NCBI RefSeq assembly: GCF_027627455.1 | Contig: NZ_CP115483.1 | Coordinates: 3,410,001-3,474,000, forward strand | Direction of reading: 5' to 3' | From: Sphingobacterium sp. SYP-B4668 | Lineage (GTDB): Bacteria > Bacteroidota > Bacteroidia > Sphingobacteriales > Sphingobacteriaceae | DNA length: 64,000 nt | In this document: piece after piece, positions 16,520 through 25,808 of the stretch | Layout: every line of letters starts with the position of its first letter | Position numbering within the stretch: the stretch's first letter is position 1 | Program-made: the position numbers and the translations under genes | Notes under the pieces: model-generated | What the model was told of the DNA's origin: nothing | Database searches by the model: none | What the model saw: only the letters and a program-made list of their open reading frames with translations

Positions 16520-17740
16520 ATGAAATACATTTCCATAAAAAATACATCTGTACTGTTCTTAAGTGGGCTCTTGTTTATATTAACGGCCTGTCGCAAGGAC
16601 TATTATGACTATACTACGCTAGACTATAACTTCACGGTATATTACCCCGAACACTATAGCAAACAACTTGCAAACGGTGTCAAGGTAATACTCAAAAATA
16701 CAATAACTGGTGCAAGTAGAGAATACGAATCGGATAGTGAGGGGCATATCAGTGTCTCAGCGATCACCCCTGGTGTATATACAGTGATGGCATCCAAAAC
16801 AGTCAGCGCCACGGAAGCCGAAGGGCTGGTCGGTATCTCGGCTGAAATCTTCTGTAATGGAAACATCCCTAAACTACTTATTACCGAATCCGCTACGAGT
16901 ACAATCTCATTGACGGGAAGTGTGGCAGGTGGATTTGTCATCAAAGAGTTCTACTACACAGGTTCAAAAACACCTGGGGGGACTAACTATCTATACGATG
17001 GATTCATAGAAATATATAACAACAGTACAGGCTTGCAATATGCGGACAGTTTGGTAGTAGGCAGTACGAAGACTTCAGCCAATTCGGTATATGGATTCTA
17101 TCCGGACAAAAACTATGTCTACCTCAATCAAGCATGGATGATACCCGGTACAGGGCAGGATTATCCTGTACAACCTGGAGAGTCCATCGTGATTGCCATC
17201 ACAGCCCTCAACCATAAAAGCGACCCCAATGGCAATCCCAATTCGCCCGCGGATTTAGGGAAGGGAATCGCTGATTTTGAAACTTATTTTAACCCGACAG
17301 GCACCAATATACGCGATACCGACAATCCCGAGGTGCCAAATATGCATCATCAGTATTACAGCAGCCCTGCAGGATTTGATTGGAACATTGGTATCAATGG
17401 GGCTGGACTAGTTGTCTTTAAGGATTCCAATGTCTCGGCATTCCCCACGATGACGGAACCCAATGTAAGTAGTACCACAAGATATCTTCAGGTACCTGTA
17501 GATGCCGTACTTGACGCTGTAGATTGTGTAGGTAATTCCACTATTACCATCGATAAGAAACGGCTACCTGAAACCGTGGATGCTGGACTTACCTATGTAG
17601 GTGTAGCCAATTCGGGGAGATCGGTAGTCCGTAAGGTAAAAAGTATGATTGGACAACGGGCAGTGTTAATGGACACCAACAATTCATCTGTAGATTTTGA
17701 AGTCAACAATAATCCAACCCCTAGAAAAATAACGAAGTAG
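16520..17740 (+). CDS. DUF4876-type surface lipoprotein
   Basis: 406 residues with a lipoprotein signal (lipobox LTAC, Cys24). Residues ~35-120 look like a carboxypeptidase-regulatory-like beta sandwich (NGVKVILKNTITGASREYESDSEGHISVSAITPGVYTV). The rest (GGFVIKEFYYTGSKTPGGTNYLYDGFIEIYNNSTGLQYADSL, NIGINGAGLVVFKD, SSTTRYLQVPVDAVLDAVDCVG) matches my recollection of the DUF4876 family, found next to TonB receptors in Bacteroidota. It is likely anchored in the outer membrane facing outward and acts as a ligand-capturing partner of the receptor, by analogy with SusD; this role is inference. It is tightly spaced in the operon (6 bases before, 2 after). Confidence 0.8.
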   Translation: MKYISIKNTSVLFLSGLLFILTACRKDYYDYTTLDYNFTVYYPEHYSKQLANGVKVILKNTITGASREYESDSEGHISVSAITPGVYTVMASKTVSATEAEGLVGISAEIFCNGNIPKLLITESATSTISLTGSVAGGFVIKEFYYTGSKTPGGTNYLYDGFIEIYNNSTGLQYADSLVVGSTKTSANSVYGFYPDKNYVYLNQAWMIPGTGQDYPVQPGESIVIAITALNHKSDPNGNPNSPADLGKGIADFETYFNPTGTNIRDTDNPEVPNMHHQYYSSPAGFDWNIGINGAGLVVFKDSNVSAFPTMTEPNVSSTTRYLQVPVDAVLDAVDCVGNSTITIDKKRLPETVDAGLTYVGVANSGRSVVRKVKSMIGQRAVLMDTNNSSVDFEVNNNPTPRKITK

Positions 17741-17742
17741 AC

Positions 17743-19305
17743 ATGAAAAAGAATTTATTAGCAGGCATTTATTTAATATTGGGGCTTGGTCATGTTGCTT
17801 CGGCACAAACAACACCAACGTATGAATATTTCAAAATAAAGGAGTCCTTGATTAAAAGTCGAAATTCAGCTCTCTTAGGCTATACTACGCTTCCTTTGGA
17901 AGGAGAAAGTCAACTGGGCGCTTACTACCAAGGGGGTGATTTAAGATCGCCTTACGACGCAAAATCTACACAAGGAATTAATTTTTCGACTTCTCGCTAT
18001 CAACGATTGAATGATTGGACATTTTTTGGAAGTTTTAACTTTCAAACGAACAAAGATAGTGAAGTGGGTCTTACTGCTCATACCAATCCCTATCGCGACA
18101 ATCCGTATCAATTGATTGACTCGCTATCTGCAGATTGGAAGAAGCAACGATATGCTTTACAGTTGCAGATTGCTACACCGGCTTTTGCAAACGACCGGAT
18201 GAATGCAGGCTTAAATATACGGTACAACATGTTGACAGGTGCTCGTCAGAAAGATCCAAGGCCACTTGACAATTCCAGCAATCTAGATTTATCACCCAGC
18301 ATCACGTATAAAATTGATAATCAAAATATACTAGGATTAACAGGACATTATGCTTTTTATAAAGAGGATCTCAATATTGAAACAGTCGGAACAAGCCGCC
18401 AATTCAATCTCTATCGCTTATTGGGAGCAGGTGAATATCAGAATAGCGCTCCCTATATCTTAACCTCGGGATACCTCCGGAGCAATGAAGGTCACGCTTT
18501 TGGAGGCGCGATAGATTATGTACGTCGCAGCGAAACAAAACAGTGGACCGTAAACTTCGATTACCGTAAAGGTCATGAAGATGTGATCGATGGATCGATT
18601 TACATACAACAAGCTGGAAGACATAATTTCGCACAATATCAAGCTGCTTCGTATTTGGACTGGAAAAGAAGTAATCTCGCGCACCAAATTGGGTTGAAAT
18701 GGATGCTAAAGGATATGGACAATCGAGAATATCATCAGGTGCAAAATCCGGATAGCAAACAATATGAAACCGTGTATTCAAGTATTATGAGCACTATGCT
18801 ACGGACTCATACTACCCTCTCGTACTTACTCAGTAGGAAAAAAAGCAAGGGTCATATCGATTGGTGGCTAAATGCTGCTGCTACATACCACAGTCTGGAC
18901 AACAGATACGCCAATCCGAAGAACAAGCAGATTATTGACAAGATAAACATAGTTATCAGCTATGATAAAAATTATGTGCTGCAACAAAAACAAGGATGGT
19001 CATTCCAAGTCAAGTCGGCATTTGATTTTCTAGTGGACGATGACTTTCTCTATGTAGATAAGGCCTATTCCACGAACTTTGTAGCCAACGAGGTGTTTGT
19101 TCCCATGCATGATTACAACAGCGTCAATACTTGGACCAACGCCGCTCACATCAAATACAACCTAAAGCCATTTGGAAAAAAGGGGAATCAGGTTTATTTA
19201 AAAGCCTCTGGGTCAATCAGCCACGCAATGAAGGATAGTGGTATCATTCAAAAAGGCGACAACCGTTACTTTACACAGCTGTCCATTGGAATTAATACAT
19301 TTTAA
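17743..19305 (+). CDS. Outer membrane beta-barrel protein, DUF6850-like
   Basis: 520 residues with a signal peptide (MKKNLLAGIYLILGLGHVASAQ). The remainder is a run of amphipathic strands (for example FSTSRYQRLNDWTFFGSFNF, GHAFGGAIDYVRRSETKQWT, QVYLKASGSISHAMKDSG) with no plug domain. The composition and length fit an integral outer-membrane barrel. The combination TonB receptor / DUF4876 / this barrel is a recurrent trio as I recall it, with this member named DUF6850. It starts 2 bases after its neighbour. Function unknown; it may form a second channel or an assembly factor for the receptor complex. Confidence 0.72.
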   Translation: MKKNLLAGIYLILGLGHVASAQTTPTYEYFKIKESLIKSRNSALLGYTTLPLEGESQLGAYYQGGDLRSPYDAKSTQGINFSTSRYQRLNDWTFFGSFNFQTNKDSEVGLTAHTNPYRDNPYQLIDSLSADWKKQRYALQLQIATPAFANDRMNAGLNIRYNMLTGARQKDPRPLDNSSNLDLSPSITYKIDNQNILGLTGHYAFYKEDLNIETVGTSRQFNLYRLLGAGEYQNSAPYILTSGYLRSNEGHAFGGAIDYVRRSETKQWTVNFDYRKGHEDVIDGSIYIQQAGRHNFAQYQAASYLDWKRSNLAHQIGLKWMLKDMDNREYHQVQNPDSKQYETVYSSIMSTMLRTHTTLSYLLSRKKSKGHIDWWLNAAATYHSLDNRYANPKNKQIIDKINIVISYDKNYVLQQKQGWSFQVKSAFDFLVDDDFLYVDKAYSTNFVANEVFVPMHDYNSVNTWTNAAHIKYNLKPFGKKGNQVYLKASGSISHAMKDSGIIQKGDNRYFTQLSIGINTF

Positions 19306-19341
19306 CCCTACAACTTAAACATATACGTGAACAAAGATATT

Positions 19342-21564
19342 ATGAATAACATTAAGATAAAAAAGGCCATCTTTCTACTGAGTTCTCTAGCAACGGTTGC
19401 CTACAGCTATGGTCAAGAAATCATCCGTCCTTCTGTGAAATCAAAGACGAGCTTTGCCATTGTTGTAGATAGCAGGACCTTTGAGAATGCTCGTCCGGAA
19501 ATCATGGCTTATCGTCAATCTGTCGAAAATGACGGACTAGGCACGTACATCCTATCGCATAACTGGGAAAAACCAGAGCAGGTCCGTGAACAGTTGCAAA
19601 AGCTACATACAGGCAATCAACCGATCGAAGGCACTGTGCTCGTGGGTGAGATTCCAATCGTCATGATCAGAGATGCACAGTATCTAACATCTGCCTTTAA
19701 AATGAATCAAAAAATCAGATGGGACAAATCATCCGTACCCTCCGATCGCTACTATGATGATTTTGACCTGCAATTGGATTTTCTCAAACAAGATACAGCA
19801 ATCGGGCGTACCCACTATTTTTATTATAGCCTGAACGGTGCATCTCCACAATACATCGAAATGGACATCTATTCGGCACGTATAAAACCTCCTGTGGAAA
19901 ATGGTGAAAATGCTACGGAGAAGATTAAGTCCTACCTTCGGAAACTTGTCACCCTTCGGCAGGAAACGAATCCACTCAGTGATATGGTTGCTTCAACTGG
20001 ACACGGGTACAATTCCAACTCGATAAATTCTTTCTCAGGAGATGTACTCGCCCTCAAATCTCAATTTCCATCGCTCTATCGGCCTGGTAACTCCATCAAA
20101 TTTTTGAACTTCAGAAATTCTGAGTTTATGAAATTCAATCTACTCCGCGAATTAAAACGAGAAGGATTGGATTTTGCCTTTATGACAGGACATGGAACTC
20201 CCACCCTTCAACTCATCAATGGCTATCCGTTGGCTTCTAATCCACAACCTTCAATGGAGAATGTTGGACGATATTTACGCTCCAAGATTAGGTCCGCGCA
20301 AGAAGATGGTAGAGATGTTGAAAAAGTAAAAGAGGGATTCAAAACATCTTTGGGCGTATCGGACAAATGGATGGCCGACGCTTTTGAGAAAGCGGTTATT
20401 GACTCGGATTCTATCTTCAATGACAATCTCGATGTTCAAATATGGGATATCAAGGACGCAAATATACAAGCTAGATTGGTCTATCTGAATTCTTGCCTGA
20501 CGGGTTCCTTTCATCTCGACAATTATTTAGCAGGATATTATCCTTTTTCGAACAATCAAAATATTGCTGCCATTGCCAATAGTATAGGTGTATTACAGGA
20601 TTTATGGCCTGCTGAGCTGATGGGTACCCTCCAACATGGGATGCGATTGGGCAATTGGTTTAAGCATATCGCTTATTTAGAGACTCATGTACTTGGGGAC
20701 CCAACTTTTCACTTTACGAGTAAAAGAAGTCAAGAGCTAAATGATGCAATCAGCGCAGGCGCGAAGGTGTCTTATTGGAAAAAAATGCGCCAAGAAAATG
20801 ATGCGGACTTGCAAGCGCTTGCGCTCGTTTATTTACAAAAACTGTTACCCGAAACAGAGATGTCCAAAATCCTAAAGGAGACCTATTTCAACTCTACTTT
20901 CGAAACGACTCGCATGCAAGCCTTTTCACTACTTCGTAAATTTGAAAATGAGCAGTATTTTGAAGTCTTGCACGCAGCACGGAATGATTCCTATGAATTC
21001 ATCAGACGGATGGCAGTGTATGATTTGGGAGAATTTGGAGGAGATGATTTTGCAAAAGATTTGATAGCGTTCTATGTGAGTGACCCTCATTCGGAACGTA
21101 TAAATTATCGATTGAGAACAAATATGACTTTTTTTAATCCAGAGCTGCTAAAAAGTGAAATTGAAACGCAAGTCCGCCAGAATAAAAGCATCTACAACGC
21201 AGACGCGCTCAGTGACCAATTACTGAAGGATATTGACTACAACAAGAGCAAGGTCGATAAAATGAAAATTAATATCCTTGATAAAGAGCTGCCAGAGAAA
21301 GAGCGTCTTGCTGAAATCACCACATTGAGACTCTATCGCTATCATCGTCTAGTCCCCGCTGTACTAGCAGTAATAGCCGATGAAGCTGAATCAGAAACTA
21401 TCAGAATTACAGCATTAGAAGCGATGAGCTGGTTTCCACTCTCCTACCAACGGGAAGCTATATTCAACACATGTGATGAACTCTTAAAAGATGACAAGGT
21501 ACCAGCTGCTATTAAAAGCCAGGCACTAAAAACAAAACATGTCATGAAAAAAGAGCAAAAATAA
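19342..21564 (+). CDS. Gingipain-like clan CD cysteine peptidase with C-terminal repeat domain
   Basis: 740 residues from the ATG at 19342; a GTG 15 bases upstream is possible, but the ATG gives a clean signal peptide ending near SYGQ. Residues ~30-430 show a caspase/gingipain-type layout: VLVGEIPIVMIRD, FMTGHGTPTLQLING with candidate catalytic His284, VYLNSCLTGSFHLDNY with candidate catalytic Cys385, and HVLGDPTFHF, a motif common near the end of C25 peptidase domains. Residues ~470-740 are helical and look like HEAT-type repeats (EVLHAARNDSYEFIRRMAVYDLGEFG). There is no obvious type IX secretion C-terminal domain. It is the last gene of the TonB operon (36 bases after the barrel gene), followed by a strong terminator. 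It is likely periplasmic or surface-exposed and may process a protein ligand or its own partners. Confidence 0.72.
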   Translation: MNNIKIKKAIFLLSSLATVAYSYGQEIIRPSVKSKTSFAIVVDSRTFENARPEIMAYRQSVENDGLGTYILSHNWEKPEQVREQLQKLHTGNQPIEGTVLVGEIPIVMIRDAQYLTSAFKMNQKIRWDKSSVPSDRYYDDFDLQLDFLKQDTAIGRTHYFYYSLNGASPQYIEMDIYSARIKPPVENGENATEKIKSYLRKLVTLRQETNPLSDMVASTGHGYNSNSINSFSGDVLALKSQFPSLYRPGNSIKFLNFRNSEFMKFNLLRELKREGLDFAFMTGHGTPTLQLINGYPLASNPQPSMENVGRYLRSKIRSAQEDGRDVEKVKEGFKTSLGVSDKWMADAFEKAVIDSDSIFNDNLDVQIWDIKDANIQARLVYLNSCLTGSFHLDNYLAGYYPFSNNQNIAAIANSIGVLQDLWPAELMGTLQHGMRLGNWFKHIAYLETHVLGDPTFHFTSKRSQELNDAISAGAKVSYWKKMRQENDADLQALALVYLQKLLPETEMSKILKETYFNSTFETTRMQAFSLLRKFENEQYFEVLHAARNDSYEFIRRMAVYDLGEFGGDDFAKDLIAFYVSDPHSERINYRLRTNMTFFNPELLKSEIETQVRQNKSIYNADALSDQLLKDIDYNKSKVDKMKINILDKELPEKERLAEITTLRLYRYHRLVPAVLAVIADEAESETIRITALEAMSWFPLSYQREAIFNTCDELLKDDKVPAAIKSQALKTKHVMKKEQK

Positions 21565-21570
21565 CCGTAA

Positions 21571-21611
21571 ACAATAAGAGCGGCCTAGTAGGCCGCTCTT
21601 ATTGTTTTTTT
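21571..21611 (+). terminator. Terminator of the TonB/DUF4876/peptidase operon
   Basis: A perfect 15-bp stem (21571-21585 with 21591-21605, GC-rich centre GCGGCC/GGCCGC) has a 5-base loop and is followed by a T-run. Confidence 0.93.
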
Positions 21612-21629
21612 CAAAAGGAGATGGAAATC

Positions 21630-22250
21630 CTAGTGCCCATGGGAATGCCCCATATCAGCAGGATTGATCATAATATGTGCTTTATAACTTCCCTCGTCCA
21701 TCAGCCATGGCATCCCTGGCACAGTGGGTTTACTAGCCATTCCCAAATCAGCAGCTTTGGCAAAAGGGACATACAAGACATAGCGACGTTTAGCATCGGC
21801 CATCTCGCCCGTTTCCTGATTGAGCTTTTCCAAAGATCCCCAGTACCCGTATAACATCGTTGGATGCTGAGGAATATTTAATTTACCTGCTTTAAATTCT
21901 TCTTCACGTATAGCATCTCTTTCTCTACGCTTACCTTGTGCAATAAGCTCTCTGCCCCTAGCCATAAAGGGTTCTAAGCTTTTTGGATATGCGTAAGCGT
22001 ATAATAAAGGAAGTTTATAATCTGGAGCCAAACAGATATAATCATTTGTTCCCTCCCTCAAAATGACAAATTTGCCTTCGCTATCATAACCATATACTTT
22101 AGCACCTTCCCTAAATTCTGTAGGAGCGGCCTGCATGGCTATTTTGATTTGAATGTCTGCTGGCAATACTTCTCTTTTAGCTTTTTGCTGCGCTATTACT
22201 TGACTGGCGGCACTAGTAACCAATAATAACAGGATGATGAGTTTCTTCAT
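21630..22250 (-). CDS. Exported protein of unknown function with His-rich tail
   Basis: 206 residues with a signal peptide (MKKLIILLLLVTSAASQVIAQ). The mature part begins with AKREVLPADIQIKIAMQAAP, has a charged helix at ~105-125 (GRELIAQGKRRERDAIREEEF) and a region rich in Tyr, Trp and Pro (HPTMLYGYWGSLEKL). It ends in DMGHSHGH, which could bind a metal. I do not recognise the family. It is a single gene, convergent with the TonB operon, with a -7-like TATCTTTG about 35 bases upstream on the minus strand (22285-22292). Confidence 0.75.
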   Translation of the reverse strand: MKKLIILLLLVTSAASQVIAQQKAKREVLPADIQIKIAMQAAPTEFREGAKVYGYDSEGKFVILREGTNDYICLAPDYKLPLLYAYAYPKSLEPFMARGRELIAQGKRRERDAIREEEFKAGKLNIPQHPTMLYGYWGSLEKLNQETGEMADAKRRYVLYVPFAKAADLGMASKPTVPGMPWLMDEGSYKAHIMINPADMGHSHGH

Positions 22251-22472
22251 TTTAATTGTGAAATTTATATAGATTCCTTCTAAACAAAGATAGTGTTTTT
22301 AGGTATAAACCTCAGCACAATCCATCCTATATTTACACCCCTATACATGATATGATTTTATTCTGGGAACGTAGATGGGTGTTGTACCATCAAAAATATT
22401 ACATTGCAAATACGCTCGCTCCGTCTATAATTTTCGATATTTTAGCAAACCCATTTAATCATTAACACTAGC

Positions 22473-24956
22473 ATGCAAAAAATATTACTTTTACTAACAA
22501 TTGGTCTATTTACCCAAGTCTTTGCACAAGAAAAAAAACAAGAGATAAAGGCGAATTATCAACTGGCATCCAAATTTTCGCCAAAGAAATTACAGAATAT
22601 GATTTTTTCTACTTCGGTCGTTCCGAATTGGATTAACTACTCCGAAAGATTCTGGTATGAATACAGTACCTCATCTGGAAAAAAATGGTACTTGGTCAAT
22701 CCACAGACCAAGAGCAAGCAATTGCTCTTTGAAAATGCAGATATGGCATCTCAAATTACAAAAATTGTCAAAAATCCTTTTGATGCGGAGCATTTAGAAA
22801 TTGTCGGGCTCAAGTTTACAGACGACGAAAAACGCATACGCTTTGAAGTCAATAGTACACGTGATACCGTAAAAAGTAAAGCGGAGATCAAGAAACTCAA
22901 AAACAAAACAGATACGATCAAGAAAAAGGTATTTTATTTAGAGTATGATCTTGCATCCAAAAAATTACTGGAGATTCCAGATAGTTTGAAAGAAAAACCA
23001 AAACCCTCATGGGCGTCATTTTCCCCTGACACCAGCCGTATCTTCTTCGCGAAGAACTATAACTTGTATTGGATGGACAAAGCCAATTATGAGAAAGCTG
23101 TTAAAGATGAAAAGGACAGTACGATAGTGGAACATCAAGTCACGAAAGACGGTGTACAATATTATGCTTGGGGAGGAGACGAATACAGCACCACGACGGG
23201 AGATCAAAAAGAGGAAAAGGAAAATGAGAAACGAAAATCAGTCTGGATAAGTTGGTCCCCAAATGGGACACATTTTGCGATGACCCGAAAAGATAACAGG
23301 CATTTAAATCCGCTCTGGGTCATCAACAACGTAGCTGATAAAAGACCCACGTTGGAAACCTACAAATACCTCATGCCAGGCGAAACTGATTCAACAGAAG
23401 CTGAGCTATATATCTTCAATGCTCAGGCACTTACCGCTAAGCGTATAGACATCGCAGCCTTCAAAAATCAAACGATAGGTGTATACACCAAAAGTAGAGA
23501 TAAAGCCAGCTACATGGGCAAACATTATATCAACTATTGGTTGGGTGACAACAATACATTCTATTTGACTCGTTCCAGCAGAGATTTAAAACGAATTGAT
23601 CTTGTTAGCATCTATATCACTGGTCAAGTACGGACACTTCTGGAAGAACGTTCAAACGTATATCAGGATATCAAAAAACCCTATTTTGTAAAAAACGGCA
23701 GTCAATTTATCCATTGGTCGCAACGAGATGGATGGGGACATTTTTATCTTTACAACAAGGATGGCAGCTTAGTTCGTCAACTGACCAAAGGCGAATTCAA
23801 CTGTGAGGATATCACAGGATATGATGCACAGAGTGGTCAATTTACCTTCACGGCCAACGGCAGGGAGAAGGCAGAAGATCCTTACTATCTTCACCACTAC
23901 TCCTTATCCATCAATGGTGGTGAGCCAACTTTGCTAAACAAAGGAAACTATGACCACCAAGTGGAGACAAGTGAAAATGGCAAATACTTTGTTAATAATT
24001 CCTCTCGTGTAAATACGACCCCTACCTCCGATCTTTACAATGCGAGTGGACAGTTGATCATGAAATTGGAAACCGCTGATTTAAGTCAATTGATGGCGGC
24101 AGGATACAAGTTTCCAGAACCGTTTTCGGTAAAAGCAGGTGATGGTATCACCGATTTATATGGTGTGATGTATAAGCCTTTTGATTTTGATTCTACACGT
24201 ACCTACCCCATCATCGAGTATGTGTATCCTGGCCCTCAAACGGAGGCCGTGAATAAAGCATTTGGCAGAAGTATGGACCGTATTGATCGTCTCGCTCAAA
24301 TGGGATTTATCGTCATCACTGTAGGAAACAGAGGGGGACATCCGGCACGGTCCAAATGGTACCACACCTATGGATACGGCAATCTTAGAGACTATGGTCT
24401 AGAGGATAAAAAGGTCGCGGCCGAACAATTGGCCTCCAAATATGCATTCATAGATATCGATCGAGTGGGGATCACAGGTCACTCGGGGGGTGGATTCATG
24501 TCTACAGCAGCGCTATTGGTATACCCCGATTTCTTTAAAGTGGCGGTGTCCGGTGCGGGCAACCATGAAAACAACATCTACAACCGCTGGTGGAGCGAAC
24601 GCCATCATGGGATTCAAGAAAAGATAAGTAGCAAGGGAGACACTACATTTGCCTATCAAATAGAAAAGAATACTGAATTGGCTAAAAACCTAAAAGGAAA
24701 ATTGCTGATTGCTACTGGCGACATCGACAACAACGTGCATCCAGCTAATTCCATACGAATGGTAGAAGCACTAATCAAAGCTAACAAGCGTTTTGATTTT
24801 TTACTCCTTCCAGGACAACGCCATGGGTTTGGAAATATGACCGAATATTTTTTCTGGAAAATGGCGGATTATTTTGCAGAAAATCTGTTACATGACTCGA
24901 AAACAAATGACGTGGATCTCCTCGAAATACAACGGGAAATCCCGCTTAAGCGCTAA
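22473..24956 (+). CDS. S9 family serine peptidase (dipeptidyl peptidase IV-like)
   Basis: 827 residues with a signal peptide (MQKILLLLTIGLFTQVFAQ), so periplasmic. The N-terminal ~530 residues form the beta-propeller part that restricts access to small peptides (for example SWSPNGTHFAMTRKDNRHLNPLWV). The C-terminal ~250 residues are the alpha/beta-hydrolase domain, with nucleophile GHSGGG (Ser ~670), Asp in GDIDNNVHPANS (~750) and His in GQRHGFGNM (~784). NHENNIYNRWWSERHHG between the nucleophile and the acid is typical of Bacteroidota S9 enzymes. It cleaves N-terminal dipeptides, probably in peptide nutrition. Monocistronic. Confidence 0.93.
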   Translation: MQKILLLLTIGLFTQVFAQEKKQEIKANYQLASKFSPKKLQNMIFSTSVVPNWINYSERFWYEYSTSSGKKWYLVNPQTKSKQLLFENADMASQITKIVKNPFDAEHLEIVGLKFTDDEKRIRFEVNSTRDTVKSKAEIKKLKNKTDTIKKKVFYLEYDLASKKLLEIPDSLKEKPKPSWASFSPDTSRIFFAKNYNLYWMDKANYEKAVKDEKDSTIVEHQVTKDGVQYYAWGGDEYSTTTGDQKEEKENEKRKSVWISWSPNGTHFAMTRKDNRHLNPLWVINNVADKRPTLETYKYLMPGETDSTEAELYIFNAQALTAKRIDIAAFKNQTIGVYTKSRDKASYMGKHYINYWLGDNNTFYLTRSSRDLKRIDLVSIYITGQVRTLLEERSNVYQDIKKPYFVKNGSQFIHWSQRDGWGHFYLYNKDGSLVRQLTKGEFNCEDITGYDAQSGQFTFTANGREKAEDPYYLHHYSLSINGGEPTLLNKGNYDHQVETSENGKYFVNNSSRVNTTPTSDLYNASGQLIMKLETADLSQLMAAGYKFPEPFSVKAGDGITDLYGVMYKPFDFDSTRTYPIIEYVYPGPQTEAVNKAFGRSMDRIDRLAQMGFIVITVGNRGGHPARSKWYHTYGYGNLRDYGLEDKKVAAEQLASKYAFIDIDRVGITGHSGGGFMSTAALLVYPDFFKVAVSGAGNHENNIYNRWWSERHHGIQEKISSKGDTTFAYQIEKNTELAKNLKGKLLIATGDIDNNVHPANSIRMVEALIKANKRFDFLLLPGQRHGFGNMTEYFFWKMADYFAENLLHDSKTNDVDLLEIQREIPLKR

Positions 24957-24981
24957 GCAAAGTTTGTGCAAACAAATCAAA

Positions 24982-25012
24982 CAAGCCCATCTCTTCCTTA
25001 GAGATGGGCTTG
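24982..25012. terminator. Hairpin between convergent S9 peptidase and thioredoxin-like genes
   Basis: A perfect 12-bp stem, CAAGCCCATCTC / GAGATGGGCTTG, with a 7-base loop. The T-run is poor on both strands, but the position between two stop codons fits a bidirectional terminator. Confidence 0.7.
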
Positions 25013-25025
25013 TTACATATAGGTG

Positions 25026-25523
25026 TTACAACCACGAGTTGAACAAATCAAGTACCTTTTTCTCGTCATAGCCTTTTCCAGATTCAAGGCTACCGCTGTC
25101 ATGTACGGAAATAACCTTCCCTTTGCTATCCAATGCAATAAAAAAAGGATAGCCTAGTTTTCCGCCCTCAGGAGCAAATTTATGGAAAACCTCTTCATTC
25201 TTATTTTCCTTGGAATAATTCAGGTGGTAATACAAAAAATTGTCATCAAGTAGCTTCTTGACTGCAGCGGTGTGTTGGATATAGTGGTTAAACCGCAAAC
25301 ACCAAATACACCAATTGCCTCCAGCCTGGATGATCAGCTTTTTATTCTCCTTTTGGGCTTTCAACAGTAGACTGTCTATATCCTGCTGTGCATTTGCCTC
25401 TGGACTATACGGTTGCTCAAACGTTTCCTTTTCTAAACTTTGCTTTTCCTGTGCCCAAAGCATAACACTTGGCAAGAATAATCCCCATAAAAGTAGTCCT
25501 GTTTTTATCGTTTTGGTCATCAT
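25026..25523 (-). CDS. Exported thioredoxin-fold protein
   Basis: Start chosen at 25523 (or ATG 25520) because a GGAG motif lies just upstream and the signal peptide TIKTGLLLWGLFLPSVMLWAQ then sits at the N-terminus. An ATG at 25547 would add 8 residues. The mature protein has a thioredoxin-like fold with the redox motif NWCIWC in KLIIQAGGNWCIWCLRFNHY and the cis-Pro segment LGYPFFIALDSKGKVI. It resembles DUF255/thioredoxin_7-type periplasmic disulfide proteins. Expected role: thiol-disulfide exchange in the periplasm. Partner unknown; it is convergent with the S9 peptidase and monocistronic. Confidence 0.87.
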   Translation of the reverse strand: MMTKTIKTGLLLWGLFLPSVMLWAQEKQSLEKETFEQPYSPEANAQQDIDSLLLKAQKENKKLIIQAGGNWCIWCLRFNHYIQHTAAVKKLLDDNFLYYHLNYSKENKNEEVFHKFAPEGGKLGYPFFIALDSKGKVISVHDSGSLESGKGYDEKKVLDLFNSWL

Positions 25524-25808
25524 ACTCCTTTTCAAAAATCTAAACATCCAAATTTATCAATTTCGCCCCACAATTCTTTATTTTGGACGTCACTTTAACA
25601 ACAGGATGACACATACTGTGTAAATGTTTAAAATAGAAAGCATTACCTTAAATAATCCAATATAAGTAGCGCACACGCGATGTGACAGTTTCAAAAAAAA
25701 CACATTAATTAGACGAAGTGTAAATTAACGTTAAATTAACAGCAACATTTGCATTACATATATCGCTAGCTGATATTTAGTTGTACTTTAGAGCGATCAT
25801 TTATATCC

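Noticed and set aside
13742..19305. Classic SusC/SusD glycan utilisation pair
   Set aside because: The second gene matches DUF4876 rather than SusD (no TPR-rich SusD pattern), and no glycosidase is in the operon.
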